This document shows positions 5,342 through 6,544 of a DNA stretch of 6,544 bases, one piece after another; position 1 is the first letter of the stretch, and each line of letters opens with the position of its first letter. The translations under genes were made by a program, and so were the position numbers. Origin of the DNA: Cyanobium sp. NIES-981 (GTDB taxonomy: Bacteria; Cyanobacteriota; Cyanobacteriia; PCC-6307; Cyanobiaceae); NCBI GenBank assembly GCA_945907085.1, contig CAMDSS010000108.1, forward strand, positions 1 to 6,544, in the 5' to 3' direction. The notes below the pieces were generated by a model. That model was not told the DNA's origin, did not search any database, and worked only from the letters and a program-made list of their open reading frames with translations.

Positions 5342-6544
5342 ATGGCAGCGCAGCGGCAGCCCGATCTAGAGGCACTGGATGCCTGGTGGCGGGCGGCCAA
5401 CTACCTGGCGGTGGGGATGATCTACCTGCAGGACAACCCCCTGCTGGCCGAACCGCTGCGGCCCGAGCACATCAAAAACCGGCTGCTGGGGCACTGGGGC
5501 TCGAGCCCGGGCCAGGCCTTCATCTGGGCCCATGCCAACCGGGTGATCCTCGAGCACCAGCTCGAGATGATCTACCTCTCAGGGCCAGGCCACGGGGCGC
5601 CGGGGGTGCTGGGGCCCACCTATCTCGATGGCTCCTACAGCGCCATCTATCCGGACAAATCCCAAGACACAGCTGGGCTGGGGCGCTTTTTTAAGCAGTT
5701 TTCTTTCCCCGGCCACATCGGCTCCCACTGCACCCCGGAAACCCCCGGCTCAATCCACGAGGGCGGCGAGCTGGGCTACGTGCTCTCCCATGCCTGCGGG
5801 GCCGTGTTCGACAACCCGGAGCTGGTTGCCCTGGCCTGTGTGGGCGATGGGGAAGCCGAAACCGGGCCCCTGGCCACCTCCTGGCACATCAACAAGTTCC
5901 TCAATCCCGCCAGCGATGGGGCCGTGCTGCCGGTGCTGCACCTCAACGGCTACAAGATCGCCAACCCCACCCTGCTGGCCCGCCTGCCCAAGGCAGAGCT
6001 GGAAAGCCTGCTGGTGGGCTACGGCTGGCAGCCCCTGTTTGTGGAGGGCTCTGAACCCATGGCGATGCACGCCGCCATGGCGGCTGCGATGGACACCGCC
6101 ATCCAACGCATCCAGGCCATCCGCCGCACAGCCCGCGAACAGCGCGAAAGTGGCCACGACATCACCAGGCCCGCCTGGACGATGCTGGTGCTGCGCTCCC
6201 CCAAGGGCTGGACGGGGCCCAAGGAGCTGCACGGCCTCAAGCTCGAAGGCTTCTGGCGCAGCCACTAGGTGCCCCTGCCCAACCCCAAGCACGACCCGGA
6301 GCAGCTGGCCATGCTCGAGGCCTGGCTGCGGAGCTACCGGCCCGAGGAGCTGTTTGATGCCAACGGCAGCCTGATTCCTGAGCTGCAGGCACTCTCCCCC
6401 AAGGGCGATCGGCGCATGGGCTCCAATCCCCACGCCAATGGGGGCCTCTTGATGCGCCCGTTGCAGCTGCCGCCGATCGAGGCCTATGGGGTGGCGATTC
6501 CTGGGCCTGGGCTGATCGAGGCTGAAAACACCGCCTCCCTGGGG
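5342..6544 (+). pseudogene. xfp: Phosphoketolase, 5' half, interrupted by an in-frame TAG
   Basis: Phosphoketolase cleaves xylulose 5-phosphate and/or fructose 6-phosphate with phosphate to acetyl phosphate plus an aldose phosphate, using thiamine diphosphate. The family is about 800 residues; 401 codons lie here before the right edge. Seen in order: WRAANYLAVGMIYL (16-29), GHWGSSPGQAF (50-60, His51), SGPGHGAPG (80-88, His84), GSHCTPETPGSIHEGGELGY (127-146, His129, family signature), GDGEAETGP (168-176, cofactor/metal site) and LHLNGYKIANPT (199-210). The His51-His84-His129 spacing equals that of His64, His97 and His142 in bifidobacterial enzymes. GFWRSH (303-308) should continue as Gln-Val-Pro, but the Gln codon is TAG (6266-6268). 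The frame then resumes cleanly as VPLPNPKHDPEQL and later SNPHANGGLL to the edge. One C-to-T change explains the break. ATG 5342 is the only start after an in-frame TAG at 5312. As written, only a truncated, inactive 308-residue product would form. Confidence 0.85.
6266..6268 (+). other. In-frame amber stop inside phosphoketolase
   Basis: The TAG replaces the conserved Gln codon (expected CAG) directly after the active-site His308. The following 92 codons (6269-6544) stay open and keep family-like sequence, so there is no accompanying frameshift. The next codon is GTG, giving TAGGTG, but no Shine-Dalgarno-like string precedes it, so restart there is not supported beyond the presence of a possible start codon. 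Confidence 0.9.

Noticed and set aside
5628..6374. 248-codon plus-strand frame inside phosphoketolase that passes the TAG
   Set aside because: It is a +1-type shadow rich in Pro/Ser/Arg/Cys. The family motifs lie in the 5342 frame both before and after the stop, so this is not evidence for programmed frameshifting.
1..6544. Search for HIP1 octamers, CRISPR-like repeats, insertion sequence ends, tRNA or other RNA genes
   Set aside because: None was found reading by eye. Absence of HIP1 is mildly consistent with an alpha-cyanobacterium but is not proof of identity.

Overview
This window is a gene-dense, high-GC (roughly two-thirds G+C by eye) chromosomal stretch whose proteins look cyanobacterial, most likely from a Synechococcus/Cyanobium-type alpha-cyanobacterium. 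The reasons are the gene set (a GlcE-like glycolate dehydrogenase subunit, a plant/cyanobacterial-style alpha/beta hydrolase, a CPA2 antiporter and a phosphoketolase), very short or overlapping gene junctions, and the absence, in a scan by eye, of the HIP1 octamer (GCGATCGC) that is abundant in many beta-cyanobacteria. The taxonomic call is an inference from protein style, not a database result.

Layout from left to right. The first ~30 bases probably hold the start of a gene leaving the window on the minus strand. A complete glcE-like gene (+, 44-1219) follows and runs tail-to-tail, with a 22-base overlap, into an aldose-1-epimerase / hexose-6-phosphate mutarotase gene (-, 1198-2052). That gene lies downstream of, and overlaps, an alpha/beta hydrolase gene (-, 2015-2974), so the two probably form a small operon. 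A divergent spacer (2975-3106) separates the hydrolase from a small membrane protein gene of unknown function (+, 3107-3421). This small gene overlaps tail-to-tail with an isoprenylcysteine-methyltransferase-like membrane protein gene (-, 3381-3938), which overlaps the end of a CPA2-type Na+/H+ (or K+/H+) antiporter gene (-, 3919-5259). An 82-base spacer separates the antiporter from a divergent phosphoketolase gene (+, from 5342, running off the right edge).

The most notable point is in the phosphoketolase. The reading frame is broken by one in-frame TAG at 6266-6268, exactly where the family has Gln in the conserved His-Gln-Val-Pro motif. The frame then continues without any frameshift or visible decay to the window edge. 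This is one C-to-T change away from an intact gene. It is either a very recent null allele or a sequencing/assembly error; a split gene or stop-codon readthrough is less likely.

Functionally the genes belong to central and photorespiratory carbon metabolism (GlcE, epimerase, phosphoketolase), ion homeostasis (antiporter) and membrane or pigment-related accessory functions (hydrolase, methyltransferase-like protein). I see no mobile element, CRISPR array, tRNA, rRNA or defence system, and no evidence of a novel multi-gene system. Apart from the broken phosphoketolase this looks like ordinary core/accessory cyanobacterial chromosome.
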